Of a stretch of 32,471 nucleotides of DNA, positions 1 through 6,632 are shown in pieces (the first letter of the stretch is position 1; every line of letters starts with the position of its first letter). Below the pieces are notes generated by a model. The model did not search any database. It was not told where the DNA came from and saw nothing but the letters and a program-made list of their open reading frames with translations. A program made the translations under genes and the position numbers. Origin of the DNA: Deltaproteobacteria bacterium (GTDB taxonomy: Bacteria > Desulfobacterota > SM23-61); the NCBI GenBank assembly GCA_030654105.1, contig JAURYC010000212.1:1-32471 (forward strand), written 5' to 3'.

Positions 1-197
1 GCGGTCGCAATGGTAATCCCGCGCTCTCTTTCCTCAGGCGCCTTGTCTATCTGATCAAACGGTACATAAGTCGCATTCCCTCTTAATGATGCATGCTTGG
101 TGATCGCTGCTGTCAATGTCGTCTTCCCGTGATCTATATGACCAATCGTACCTACATTTACATGTGGTTTCGTTCGCTTAAATTTTTCTTTCGCCAT
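1..197 (-). CDS. tuf: Elongation factor Tu, N-terminal part (runs off the left edge)
   Basis: The GTPase that brings aminoacyl-tRNA to the ribosome. Only the first 65 codons are in the window. They read [19 protein letters not shown] and continue with the P-loop GHIDHGKT (about residues 19-26) and the switch-I stretch RGITIAT near residue 60, both diagnostic of EF-Tu. The start ATG (195-197) follows a GGGAGGA-type ribosome binding site. The gene is the last member of a minus-strand tRNA-tuf string matching the tufB arrangement of many proteobacteria, so it is probably co-transcribed with the tRNAs to its right. Identification is secure; whether the genome has a second tuf copy cannot be seen. 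Confidence 0.97.
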   Translation of the reverse strand, partial: MAKEKFKRTKPHVNVGTIGHIDHGKTTLTAAITKHASLRGNATYVPFDQIDKAPEERERGITIAT

Positions 198-298
198 CTT
201 CCCGTCCTCCCCTATAGATTATCTTGTTCTTTTCTTCCCAATTTTGCAAATCATTTAAAACTGCATCCTAATAAACTGCCTGATTCTGCATGGTAGTA

Positions 299-375
299 TG
301 GAGCCCACGACCGGAATCGAACCGGTGAACCTCTTCCTTACCAAGGAAGCGCTCTACCTGCTGAGCTACGTGGGC
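299..375 (-). tRNA. tRNA-Thr (anticodon GGT)
   Basis: A full cloverleaf is visible on the minus strand. The acceptor strands GCCCACG and CGTGGGC pair perfectly, the D arm is GCTC/GAGC, the anticodon loop TTGGTAA gives anticodon GGT, and the T arm has the TTCGATT loop. The 3' CCA is encoded (299-301). It is the tRNA closest to tuf, corresponding to thrT of the enterobacterial thrU-tyrU-glyT-thrT-tufB operon. Confidence 0.96.
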
Positions 376-430
376 ATGAACCTGTCAACAGCAATTCCAC
401 TATAGCAAAATCAAGCAAATAAAAATGAAC

Positions 431-506
431 TGGAGCGGGAGACGAGGCTCGAACTCGCGACAATCAGCTTGGAAGGCTGAGGCTCTACCAACTGAGCTAC
501 GTGGGC
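431..506 (-). tRNA. tRNA-Gly (TCC)-like gene with mismatched acceptor stem (chimeric or pseudo-tRNA)
   Basis: The anticodon arm (TCAGC, loop CTTCCAA, GCTGA) and the T arm (GCGAG/CTCGT) are intact and give anticodon TCC, and CCA is encoded (431-433). The 3' acceptor strand is CTCCCGC, which needs GCGGGAG at the 5' end. The gene instead begins GCCCACG, identical over its first 15 nt to the neighbouring tRNA-Thr(GGT), so most of the acceptor stem cannot pair. Only 1 nt separates it from the CCA of the normal tRNA-Gly upstream. Relative to that tRNA-Gly, both the anticodon stem and the T stem carry paired compensatory changes, so this is a diverged copy and not a simple duplicate. A functional glycine tRNA is unlikely unless it is rescued or edited. 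Confidence 0.7.
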
Positions 507-507
507 C

Positions 508-584
508 TGGAGCGGGAAACGGGATTCGAACCCGCGACCCACAGCTTGGAAGGCTGTTGCTCTAGCCAGCTGAGCTACTCCCGC
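508..584 (-). tRNA. tRNA-Gly (anticodon TCC)
   Basis: A normal cloverleaf: acceptor GCGGGAG pairs with TTCCCGC (one G:U), the anticodon loop CTTCCAA gives TCC, the T arm is GCGGG/CCCGT, and CCA is encoded. It sits between tRNA-Tyr and the defective Gly-like copy and corresponds to glyT of the tufB operon. Confidence 0.96.
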
Positions 585-630
585 CTGGAATTTCCTCTAG
601 AACTTACCCTTTCCTTTTAACCGTTAACTG

Positions 631-715
631 TGGTGGAGAGGGGAGGATTCGAACCTCCGAAGGCTTCGCCGACAGATTTACAGTCTGTTCCCTTTAGCCA
701 CTCGGGAACCTCTCC
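631..715 (-). tRNA. tRNA-Tyr (anticodon GTA)
   Basis: A class II tRNA. The acceptor GGAGAGG pairs with CCTCTCC, the anticodon loop CTGTAAA gives GTA, the long variable arm is typical of bacterial tRNA-Tyr, and CCA is encoded at 631-633. It lies downstream of the 23-bp hairpin at 724-787. Confidence 0.96.
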
Positions 716-723
716 ACTGGCTT

Positions 724-787
724 GTTTTCATTTTTGAGCTTTCCGTCTTCATTATATTCTGACCACGGAAAGCTCAAAAATGAAAAC
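724..787 (-). repeat. Perfect 23-bp inverted repeat (hairpin) between tRNA-Thr and tRNA-Tyr
   Basis: The arms 724-746 and 765-787 are exact reverse complements, with an 18-nt loop between them. In the transcript the hairpin begins 5 nt after the CCA of tRNA-Thr(TGT) and ends 8 nt before tRNA-Tyr, filling the spacer almost exactly. No T-run follows on the transcribed strand, so it does not look like a terminator. A role as a processing signal (RNase III or RNase E entry) is inferred. Confidence 0.9.
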
Positions 788-792
788 TTGAT

Positions 793-868
793 TGGAGCTG
801 GCGATGGGACTCGAACCCGCAACCGGCTGATTACAAATCAGCTGCTCTACCGATTGAGCTACGCCAGC
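793..868 (-). tRNA. tRNA-Thr (anticodon TGT)
   Basis: The acceptor GCTGGCG pairs with CGCCAGC, the anticodon stem is GCTGA/TCAGC with loop TTTGTAA giving TGT, and CCA is encoded (793-795). It is the first gene of the tRNA-tuf string (the thrU position), directly downstream of the promoter at 908-936. Confidence 0.96.
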
Positions 869-907
869 GGAAAGAAATATTATTTAGGTTTTATATTAAA
901 ATATATA

Positions 908-936
908 ATATTACCTATTATTTTTTTATTTGTCAA
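908..936 (-). promoter_or_regulatory. Predicted sigma-70 promoter of the tRNA-tuf operon
   Basis: On the minus strand a perfect -35 box TTGACA (931-936) is followed by a 17-nt spacer and TAATAT (908-913), with a better-matching TATTAT 3 nt further on. The stretch is extremely AT-rich, as strong stable-RNA promoters often are. The predicted start is about 30 nt upstream of tRNA-Thr(TGT). It is also the only gap between cutA and the tRNAs. Confidence 0.6.
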
Positions 937-943
937 TATTTTT

Positions 944-1267
944 TTATTTTTTCCCCGCCAACATTTTATTCACCCACTTAAGATACCCCTCTTCTCCTCC
1001 ATCTACCTGTAAAGATATTACTTCCGGAATTTCGTAACTATGTATCTTTTTAATTTCATTAATTATTTTTTTTAGTTGCTTTTGAATCGTTTTAATTAAG
1101 AGGACTACTTCTTGCGCTTGACAAAGTTTCCCTTCCCAGTAAAAAAAGGACGTTACTTTGGGAATTACATTGACACAGGCCGCCAGCTTGGCTTCAACAA
1201 GTTTTTGGGCAATTTTCCACCCTTCCTTTTCTGATCCCGCTGTGGAAATTACTACCAAGGTCTTCAT
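944..1267 (-). CDS. cutA: CutA1 family divalent-ion tolerance protein
   Basis: A 107-residue protein, the normal length for CutA1, a small trimeric ferredoxin-fold protein linked to copper and divalent-ion tolerance whose molecular job is still unclear. Family marks are the ACVNVIP strand near residue 30, the FYWEGK turn, the EVVLLIKT strand and HSYEIPEVISL near residue 76 (the family usually has HPYE; here Pro is Ser). A GGGGAGGAG ribosome binding site precedes the ATG. It lies 23 nt downstream of the DUF721 gene and is probably in the same transcript. Confidence 0.93.
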   Translation of the reverse strand: MKTLVVISTAGSEKEGWKIAQKLVEAKLAACVNVIPKVTSFFYWEGKLCQAQEVVLLIKTIQKQLKKIINEIKKIHSYEIPEVISLQVDGGEEGYLKWVNKMLAGKK

Positions 1268-1290
1268 CGAATCTCTCCTCCCCGGATCGA

Positions 1291-1794
1291 TTATTTTTTT
1301 ATTTTCCCCTTTTTCCTTTGGTTTCTCTCCGCTGCCAACGCCTTGGAATAGAGTCCTGAAAGTACCTTTTGCATTTCCGGGTCTTGGACTGCGGATACTT
1401 CTTTGGCAATGTGTTCCCAGTCAGACCCGCTTAAAGGGGTTAAATCTCTTTGCAGGCTCTCTCCTCTTTCTTCTTTATCAAGATGCCCCACCTCACCAAT
1501 GAAAAACCGGATATCCTGTAAAAAATCAATCCCCGTTTTTTCATGCAATTTTTTGACTATCAATTCTTTCATGAATTGCAGCTGCTGCATCCATACGGAA
1601 TTTGTGACTTTTAAATATAATATTCGGTTTTTAATACGTATAGGTTCAGTTCTTTTAGCCACCTCTTCCCCCACTGCTTCTTTCCATACGTCCAAAAGTC
1701 TTTGTTCATTCATCCTGCTGCTAAGACCTACACGGTTACAGTAGTTTTTTAATATATCCCCTACCCGCAATGGTTTTTTTATTCGTTTTCCCAT
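1291..1794 (-). CDS. DUF721 (DciA-like) protein
   Basis: A 167-residue protein. The N-terminal roughly 90 residues match DUF721: a basic lead, then LLDVWKEAVGEEVAKRTEPIRI and the strand ILYLKVTNSVWMQQL. DUF721 includes DciA, the helicase-loading partner of DnaB in bacteria without DnaC, so a role in replication initiation is plausible but is inferred from the family. The C-terminal 70 residues are charged and low in recognisable features. AGGAAG lies about 10 nt before the ATG. It is followed closely by cutA. Confidence 0.8.
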   Translation of the reverse strand: MGKRIKKPLRVGDILKNYCNRVGLSSRMNEQRLLDVWKEAVGEEVAKRTEPIRIKNRILYLKVTNSVWMQQLQFMKELIVKKLHEKTGIDFLQDIRFFIGEVGHLDKEERGESLQRDLTPLSGSDWEHIAKEVSAVQDPEMQKVLSGLYSKALAAERNQRKKGKIKK

Positions 1795-1999
1795 TTTTTA
1801 AATCTTCCTATTGATAATTGATGAAGAAAAAAACTCGGTTCTCTCTTGGAACCGTTCGTCAGGACAAATGCCAACCAAAATATCGTCCCGGTAAACCAAC
1901 GAGAAAAAGGTTCGAATTACTTTACGGGTCCTTGTTTTCAACCGAATGATTCGTACCTTCTGTTATCCGCAAGGTTTAAAAAAAGTTAAGAGTGGTTCT

Positions 2000-2608
2000 T
2001 CAAATCCTCGATAAATGGCAGGTATCATTAAGTCCGCGGACGATAATCCCCTTCTCCGTGAATTCAATGAAGTTCTTTGCCGTGGCATCCTGGCGCAACT
2101 TCCTGAATTTCTGCAATGGGATTTCAAGAACTCGGCAAAGAATCGTTAGGTTCACAAAACTGTGGGCCACAGCTGCCACTGTATCATTGGAATGTTCTTC
2201 AATCATTCTCACAATGGCAGTCCAAGCACGGCGCTGAAGATCTTCCAAAGATTCACCTTCGGGAAGTTGGGCTGACTCTGGATGTTCAATCCAATTTTTT
2301 AAAAAATCCTGGAAATCCCTCCGAAGGTCCTCACCGGTCAACCCCTCAAGCCGACCCTGGTTTAATTCTTTCAGCTCTTCGACAACCACCACTGGACAAC
2401 AGTGATAACGGGCGATTTGTTCTGCGGTTTGCCGCGCGCGGATTAGCGGGCTGGTGTAAATCTTAGCCAAAGCTTCCTCTTTTAAAGATTCTGCCAAGTG
2501 TTTGGCCTGGGACATTCCTTTGGAGCTAAGCTCTATGTCGGAAATCCCTTGAAATTTATGGTGTTCGTTCCACAGAGTTTCTCCATGGCGGATAAGGATT
2601 AGCCGCAT
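2000..2608 (-). CDS. Histidine phosphatase (phosphoglycerate-mutase superfamily)
   Basis: A 202-residue protein with the signature LILIRHGET at residues 3-11, where the second residue of RHG is the phospho-accepting histidine. It also has a second-arginine segment SPLIRARQTA, the acidic ELNQGRLEGLTGED loop and the C-terminal catalytic histidine in AAVAHSFVN. This is the family of GpmB, CobC (alpha-ribazole phosphatase) and related small-molecule phosphatases. No cobalamin genes are nearby, so the substrate is left open. It stands alone, with 205 nt to the DUF721 gene and 184 nt to yggU. Confidence 0.9.
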   Translation of the reverse strand: MRLILIRHGETLWNEHHKFQGISDIELSSKGMSQAKHLAESLKEEALAKIYTSPLIRARQTAEQIARYHCCPVVVVEELKELNQGRLEGLTGEDLRRDFQDFLKNWIEHPESAQLPEGESLEDLQRRAWTAIVRMIEEHSNDTVAAVAHSFVNLTILCRVLEIPLQKFRKLRQDATAKNFIEFTEKGIIVRGLNDTCHLSRI

Positions 2609-2792
2609 GGCTTTTTTTCATCTCCTCTTATCCCGAATTCTTTTATGAAAAACCTTACTCCTCGGATCGCCCAAAACGCTCTTTAAGACAGCCTTATTGA
2701 AACCATGGTTATGATTTTGCACAAGATTTGATGAGGTAAAAGTAGGACAGGGCCTTCGAAAAGACTGGGGGGAAAACCATTTTTTTCTCTTT

Positions 2793-3095
2793 CTACAGGC
2801 CGCCCTTTCGTTCCTTTTCTAAATTCTGCCATGAAACTGCATCTACTCCGCTCACTCGTAGGCGTTTTCGGCGGGCTTTATGCCCGCTTAGAATCTCTAC
2901 GCAGGAAGGGGACGTTCCCAAGGCTTTGGCCAGGATCTCTTGGCAAAAGCGATTGGCCTCTCCGTCCGTGGGCGCGGCCACCACACGAATCCGGAGAAAT
3001 TCATCCCGATACCCCAAGATTTCATTCCGGGATGCGCGCGGTTGCACATATACGTTTAAGATTTTTTCAGTCAAAGAAGTCTTTTTTTTCTTCAT
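2793..3095 (-). CDS. DUF167 / YggU family protein
   Basis: A 100-residue basic protein of the YggU fold. It shows ILNVYVQPRASRNEILG near residue 12, then the core APTDGEANRFCQEILAKALG and VEILSGHKARRKRLRV, which match the family consensus closely. Its biochemical role is unknown. Its ATG overlaps the stop of the DivIVA-domain gene (ATGA), so the two are translationally coupled. The yggU, DivIVA and proC neighbourhood recurs in many bacteria. Confidence 0.9.
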   Translation of the reverse strand: MKKKKTSLTEKILNVYVQPRASRNEILGYRDEFLRIRVVAAPTDGEANRFCQEILAKALGTSPSCVEILSGHKARRKRLRVSGVDAVSWQNLEKERKGGL

Positions 3096-3571
3096 TCGCC
3101 CTCGGCTTGTTCGGAGTCAAAGGCATCTCCTTTGAATTTTTCCAGCATTTTTAAATGCATCTCGATGATGGCCTTTAACGAAGCCTCAAACTGGGCCCGC
3201 TGCCTCTTGAGCTGGTTGATTTCTGCTTCCACCTGTAAGGCTTGAGCTTGGGTGCTATCGATGATCCTTTGGGCATTGCCTTTGGCCTCTTCTATGATCA
3301 ACTCTCCTTCCCTGCGGGCGTTGTTTTTCATTTCCTCGGTAATCCGCTGGGCTGAGACTAAGGTATTGTGCAATTCTTTCTCTTTTGCTTCGAGTTCATT
3401 AACCCTGGCCAATTTGCGGCGGTCTTCCTCCCGTAATTGATGGTTTTCCTTTATTAGTTCTTCAAATTCATTGGCCAACAAGTCTAAAAAATTATCCACC
3501 TCCACCATATCAAATCCTCTGAACCGCACCCGAAATTGTTGTTGTTGAATATCCAGCGGAGTGATTTTCAT
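3092..3571 (-). CDS. DivIVA-domain coiled-coil protein
   Basis: A 159-residue protein. The N-terminal DivIVA domain reads ITPLDIQQQQF followed by FRGFDMVEVDNFLDLLANEFEEL, after which the chain is almost entirely charged coiled coil. DivIVA proteins bind curved or dividing membrane and recruit division or growth machinery; the delta-proteobacterial relatives are poorly studied. I chose ATG 3569-3571, about 9 nt after AAGGAGG; a GTG two codons upstream sits too close to that site. It is divergent from proC. Confidence 0.88.
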   Translation of the reverse strand: MKITPLDIQQQQFRVRFRGFDMVEVDNFLDLLANEFEELIKENHQLREEDRRKLARVNELEAKEKELHNTLVSAQRITEEMKNNARREGELIIEEAKGNAQRIIDSTQAQALQVEAEINQLKRQRAQFEASLKAIIEMHLKMLEKFKGDAFDSEQAEGE

Positions 3572-3763
3572 AGGCACCTTCCTCCTTGTTTTTCGTTGGC
3601 CGAATAGCTTTCTATGGAGGTTTGCATCCCCATTTTAGAGCGTGAATATTAGGGAATGCAATTTGATAGTAGGGAGTATCCTGTCAAAAGTCAAGGCTTG
3701 TTTGAAAAATTTCCCAATTCTTTGCTACGGGTAAGATATTTCATTAAGGTCAAGTTTTTGTAG

Positions 3764-3793
3764 TTGACTTCATCCTAGGTCATTCAGTAGACT
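3764..3793 (+). promoter_or_regulatory. Possible proC promoter
   Basis: TTGACT (3764-3769), an 18-nt spacer and TAGACT (3788-3793) lie about 125 nt upstream of proC. The match is modest. The heptad palindrome at 3819-3896 lies between this promoter and the start codon and could act in the leader. Confidence 0.25.
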
Positions 3794-3818
3794 GCCTTTT
3801 ATAAGAAGTTTATGGTTA

Positions 3819-3896
3819 GGAGTTTATAGTTCGGAGTCTATCTTGTCTACGTAAGAAGAACGGATCACTAACTCCGAACTCCGAACGAATAACTCC
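3819..3896. repeat. Imperfect palindrome with 7-nt periodicity upstream of proC
   Basis: The arm 3819-3837 and the reverse complement of 3878-3896 match at 16 of 19 positions. Both arms repeat in steps of seven, for example CTAACTC, CGAACTC, CGAACGA, ATAACTC on the right. It is the first of three such spacers (see also 12791-12930 and 25579-25674). The remainder of the 3572-3918 gap holds no gene that I can support. Confidence 0.7.
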
Positions 3897-3918
3897 CATC
3901 GAATACCAGGAGGGAAAA

Positions 3919-4869
3919 ATGCAAAAACCCGTCGGGATCATCGGAGGGGGAAACATGGGAGAAGCTTTGACCGCCGGTATCACCCAATCCGGCCTTTTAA
4001 ACCCCGGGGAAATTTTATTTTTTGAACCCCGCTCCGACCGCAAAAAATTTCTCCAGAAAAAATTCGGCGTCTCTCCAACGGAAAGTAACCAAGGTCTTGT
4101 GAGTCTTGCATCCACCTTAATCTTGGCCGTTAAACCCCAGTCCGTTCCCGAGGTGCTCCTGGAAATTGCCCCTTGGATAACCCCCCACCATCTTCTTATA
4201 TCCATCTGTGCTGGTGTATCCACCGATTATATCCAATCATTCTTTCCCAATCCTATCCGCATGATCCGGGCTATGCCTAACACCCCGGCCCTTATTCAAA
4301 AAGGGGCCACGGCCTTGGCCCCCTCTCCCGCTGCTAAGCCAGAGGATTTATCTGCCGCCGAAGCCATTTTTCAAGCGTTGGGAATTACGGTTGTGGTTAA
4401 AGAATCTCAGATGGACGCCGTCACTGGCTTGAGCGGCAGTGGGCCGGCCTACATATTTGCAGTCATAGAAGCCCTGGCCGCTGGAGGTGTAAAAGAAGGT
4501 TTGGGCCAGGATGTAGCTTTGGCCCTTACAACCCAGACAGTCCTAGGCTCCGCTTATTTAATTCAGGCCACGACCCAACATCCAGCAACTCTCCGCGATC
4601 AAGTCTGTACTCCGGGGGGTACAACCATGGCAGGTCTCTATGCCATGGAAAAAGGAGGGTTTCGACTGGCTTTGATGAATGCAGTTATTGCCGCTACCCA
4701 GCGGTCCAAAGAGCTTGGCGAAGCCCTGCAAAAACCCTCAAGCTCCTATCCGTTTCACCAGCAAAAAAGGGCTCTCCAATATCCTTCTGTTACACCTGGC
4801 GTTAAAAGAAGGAAGGGGAGGATCAAGAAGAATCCAAGAAATATCAAGGTAACTCGAAAGCTTCGCTAA
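3919..4869 (+). CDS. proC: Pyrroline-5-carboxylate reductase with a C-terminal extension
   Basis: Catalyses the last step of proline synthesis, NAD(P)H-dependent reduction of pyrroline-5-carboxylate. It has an N-terminal Rossmann motif GIIGGGNMGEAL, the conserved RAMPNTPA loop, the dimerisation and active-site region DAVTGLSGSGPAY, and LRDQVCTPGGTT followed by the usual terminal helix NAVIAATQRSKELG. That natural end falls near residue 270; here translation continues for about 45 basic residues rich in Lys and Arg that are not part of the family and overlap the convergent ACT gene by 26 nt. The extension may be a frameshift or lost stop. AGGAGG lies 5 nt before the ATG. Confidence 0.94.
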   Translation: MQKPVGIIGGGNMGEALTAGITQSGLLNPGEILFFEPRSDRKKFLQKKFGVSPTESNQGLVSLASTLILAVKPQSVPEVLLEIAPWITPHHLLISICAGVSTDYIQSFFPNPIRMIRAMPNTPALIQKGATALAPSPAAKPEDLSAAEAIFQALGITVVVKESQMDAVTGLSGSGPAYIFAVIEALAAGGVKEGLGQDVALALTTQTVLGSAYLIQATTQHPATLRDQVCTPGGTTMAGLYAMEKGGFRLALMNAVIAATQRSKELGEALQKPSSSYPFHQQKRALQYPSVTPGVKRRKGRIKKNPRNIKVTRKLR

Positions 4870-5317
4870 TGGCTTTTACCGCTTCCGGTAAAAGCGCTTC
4901 ATCCACTACACAGGAAAGCGTGGAGATGGATGTACTAATGGCCAGAATATTGATCCCGGCATCTCCCAAGGCAGTAAACATTGTCCCGGCAATAAAAGGT
5001 TTTTCCCGGAAATGTGGACCAAAGATGGAAATGATCCCAACAGGTGAATGGTGGATTATCTTTTCTTGGCCCACCGAAGAGTCGAGCTGATTGAGGATTC
5101 TTAAGGTTTCTTCTAAATCCTTGCGATCGATACAAAAAATAACGTTCCCCCGCCCACCCAGGTCCACTGTTTGTACGATGAATTGAACATTGATCCCTTC
5201 TTTTCCTAAGGCCGCAAGAATCTTGCCTGCTAATCCCGGTCGATCCGGAACGGACATCACACCTACTTGGGCCAATTGCTTGCTCTGAAGAATCCCCCCG
5301 ATCTTAATTTTCCCCAT
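4844..5317 (-). CDS. Protein with two ACT domains (stand-alone regulatory protein)
   Basis: About 157 residues from the chosen ATG (5315-5317). The first ACT domain begins AQVGVMSVPDRPGLAGKILAALG and the second begins IISIFGPHFREKPFIAGTMFTALGDAGINI. The pair strongly resembles the C-terminal regulatory half of aspartate kinase, but no kinase domain is present upstream, so this is a free-standing amino-acid sensor-like protein. The reading frame stays open further upstream, but only behind a TTG and with no ribosome binding site. Ligand and partner are unknown. Its 3' end overlaps proC by 26 nt, tail to tail. Confidence 0.82.
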   Translation of the reverse strand: MGKIKIGGILQSKQLAQVGVMSVPDRPGLAGKILAALGKEGINVQFIVQTVDLGGRGNVIFCIDRKDLEETLRILNQLDSSVGQEKIIHHSPVGIISIFGPHFREKPFIAGTMFTALGDAGINILAISTSISTLSCVVDEALLPEAVKAISEAFELP

Positions 5318-5570
5318 AGGCCTGTTACTTTCCAACTGAATCATTATATTGAGATCAATTCTACTGAACATGGTAAACGTTGTCTCAACTAATGTCAATC
5401 ATTCACACAACTTTTTTCAACTTACATGTTTATGGGACTAGGTTATCTTGGCCCAAACAGATGGGGGGAAGCCGGGAGGAAAAATCGGTTCTCCATTCTG
5501 AACGTCCCCAAAAGCAAAAAATAAGAGTTTTATTTTTAAAGAAAAGAAGAGTCACCTAAAAACCCTTCAG

Positions 5571-5798
5571 TTACTTTTGCAAAGCGTTCTTCAAGACTTT
5601 GAGGCGATTTTGCATGCGCTGAAGAAAATTCTGCAATTCGATCTGGAAGGCTGCCAAACTTTCGGGACGTTTGGCCAAGAACTTTTCCATCTCCCCCTTC
5701 CAATACAAAATCGTATCGATTTCTTTCTTGGACATTTCCTCCTCTATTCTTTTTTTCATCCCTTTTATCCATTCCATCTCTTCCTTCTCCGGCTTCAT
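5571..5798 (-). CDS. Small predicted coiled-coil protein, function unknown
   Basis: 75 residues, highly charged, predicted all-helical (for example EEMEWIKGMKKRIEEEMSKKEI), with no Cys and no membrane segment. A very strong AGGAGGGAGGG ribosome binding site immediately before ATG 5796-5798 supports expression and this start over an upstream one. I recognise no family. It is divergent from the vapBC operon with 150 nt between them. Confidence 0.5.
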   Translation of the reverse strand: MKPEKEEMEWIKGMKKRIEEEMSKKEIDTILYWKGEMEKFLAKRPESLAAFQIELQNFLQRMQNRLKVLKNALQK

Positions 5799-5947
5799 GG
5801 CCCTCCCTCCTTTTGACCCAACCAATTCATAGGGATTGTTAATTTTTTTTAATCTATCCAAAACCCTTTTCCTTTGCAAGAATAAAATCATTTACTGGAT
5901 AACCTCGGCCCTGATTTCATGTATAAGAATAGCACATAATTTTTCTC

Positions 5948-5976
5948 TTGACATATGCTGTTTTAAATCATAAAAT
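5948..5976 (+). promoter_or_regulatory. Predicted sigma-70 promoter of the vapBC-PBP operon
   Basis: A perfect -35 TTGACA (5948-5953), an exact 17-nt spacer and TAAAAT (5971-5976, five of six consensus bases). The predicted start falls about 20 nt before the vapB ATG, leaving a short leader where the antitoxin could bind in autoregulation. Confidence 0.7.
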
Positions 5977-6005
5977 TTCATCTAATTTTTATGCTGGAGA
6001 TTTTT

Positions 6006-6188
6006 ATGAAACGGACGACCGTTACTTTACCGCAAGAGTTGGTCGATGAACTTTTAGAAGTCACACCCGTGAAAAACAAGACGCAAGCAGTCATAGTGGC
6101 AATGCAAGAACGAATAAAAAGGAAGAAGATGGAAGTCCTTAAACGCATGGCCGGCCATGGGCGATGGCAAAAAGTGGCCAAGGTTTGA
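6006..6188 (+). CDS. vapB: VapB-type antitoxin (DUF2191-like ribbon-helix-helix)
   Basis: 60 residues. It begins MKRTTVTLPQELVDELLE, the ribbon strand and first helix of the DUF2191/VapB antitoxin family, followed by NKTQAVIVAMQERIKRKKME and a short C-terminal tail expected to wrap the toxin. I chose the second in-frame ATG because GGAG lies 5-6 nt before it; the upstream ATG (5991) has no ribosome binding site. It is followed 3 nt later by the PIN toxin, and such antitoxins usually repress their own promoter. Confidence 0.85.
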   Translation: MKRTTVTLPQELVDELLEVTPVKNKTQAVIVAMQERIKRKKMEVLKRMAGHGRWQKVAKV

Positions 6189-6191
6189 ACG

Positions 6192-6632
6192 ATGGATTCC
6201 CAGGAAAAAAGACGTTCGTTTCGCCCCGTGCTCATCGATACCCCCGTCTGGCAGGACTACTTCCGCAAGGAAGAACGCACCTTTCGGGAGGTTAACATTC
6301 TCATGGATGCCGGCCGAGTGTGTTGCCTCGATTTTATCGTTGCTGAGCTTCTTCACAACGCCGAGACGGAGGAAGAAATGAAAGTCTTCCAAGACTTCAC
6401 ACGCATCTTTCCCATCCTCCAAGAAAAGCCCGGTACTGGGACATGGGTAGAAGCTGCCCGTTTGGCCTTCAAGCTTCACCAAAAGGGTGAAAAACTTCCC
6501 CTGCGGGACTGCTATATAGCCGTCATGGCCAAAGGCCATAAGGCTCTTCTTTATACAACCAACAAAGGCCTCCATAAGGTCCGCCGGGCTATCGGTCTCA
6601 AACTATTCCCTGAAGGGAGGACCCCTGAATGA
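6192..6632 (+). CDS. vapC: VapC-type PIN-domain toxin
   Basis: 146 residues. PIN-domain ribonuclease toxin: the first catalytic Asp is in VLIDTPVWQDYF (about residues 13-24), the conserved Glu is in FIVAELLH, the third acidic residue is in LPLRDCYIAVMA, and the C-terminal strand reads LLYTTNKGLHKV, where many relatives have an Asp after TN. Family members cleave tRNA or rRNA; the target here is unknown. Its stop codon overlaps the start of the transpeptidase gene (ATGA), which is unusual for a toxin gene. Confidence 0.88.
   Translation: MDSQEKRRSFRPVLIDTPVWQDYFRKEERTFREVNILMDAGRVCCLDFIVAELLHNAETEEEMKVFQDFTRIFPILQEKPGTGTWVEAARLAFKLHQKGEKLPLRDCYIAVMAKGHKALLYTTNKGLHKVRRAIGLKLFPEGRTPE

Noticed and set aside
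722-1012. A 96-codon plus-strand frame covering tRNA-Thr and the AT-rich spacer
   Set aside because: It runs antisense through a tRNA and a promoter and has no recognisable protein features.
5536-5772. A 78-codon minus-strand frame overlapping the small coiled-coil gene
   Set aside because: It is an alternate frame without a ribosome binding site; the frame at 5571-5798 has a very strong one.
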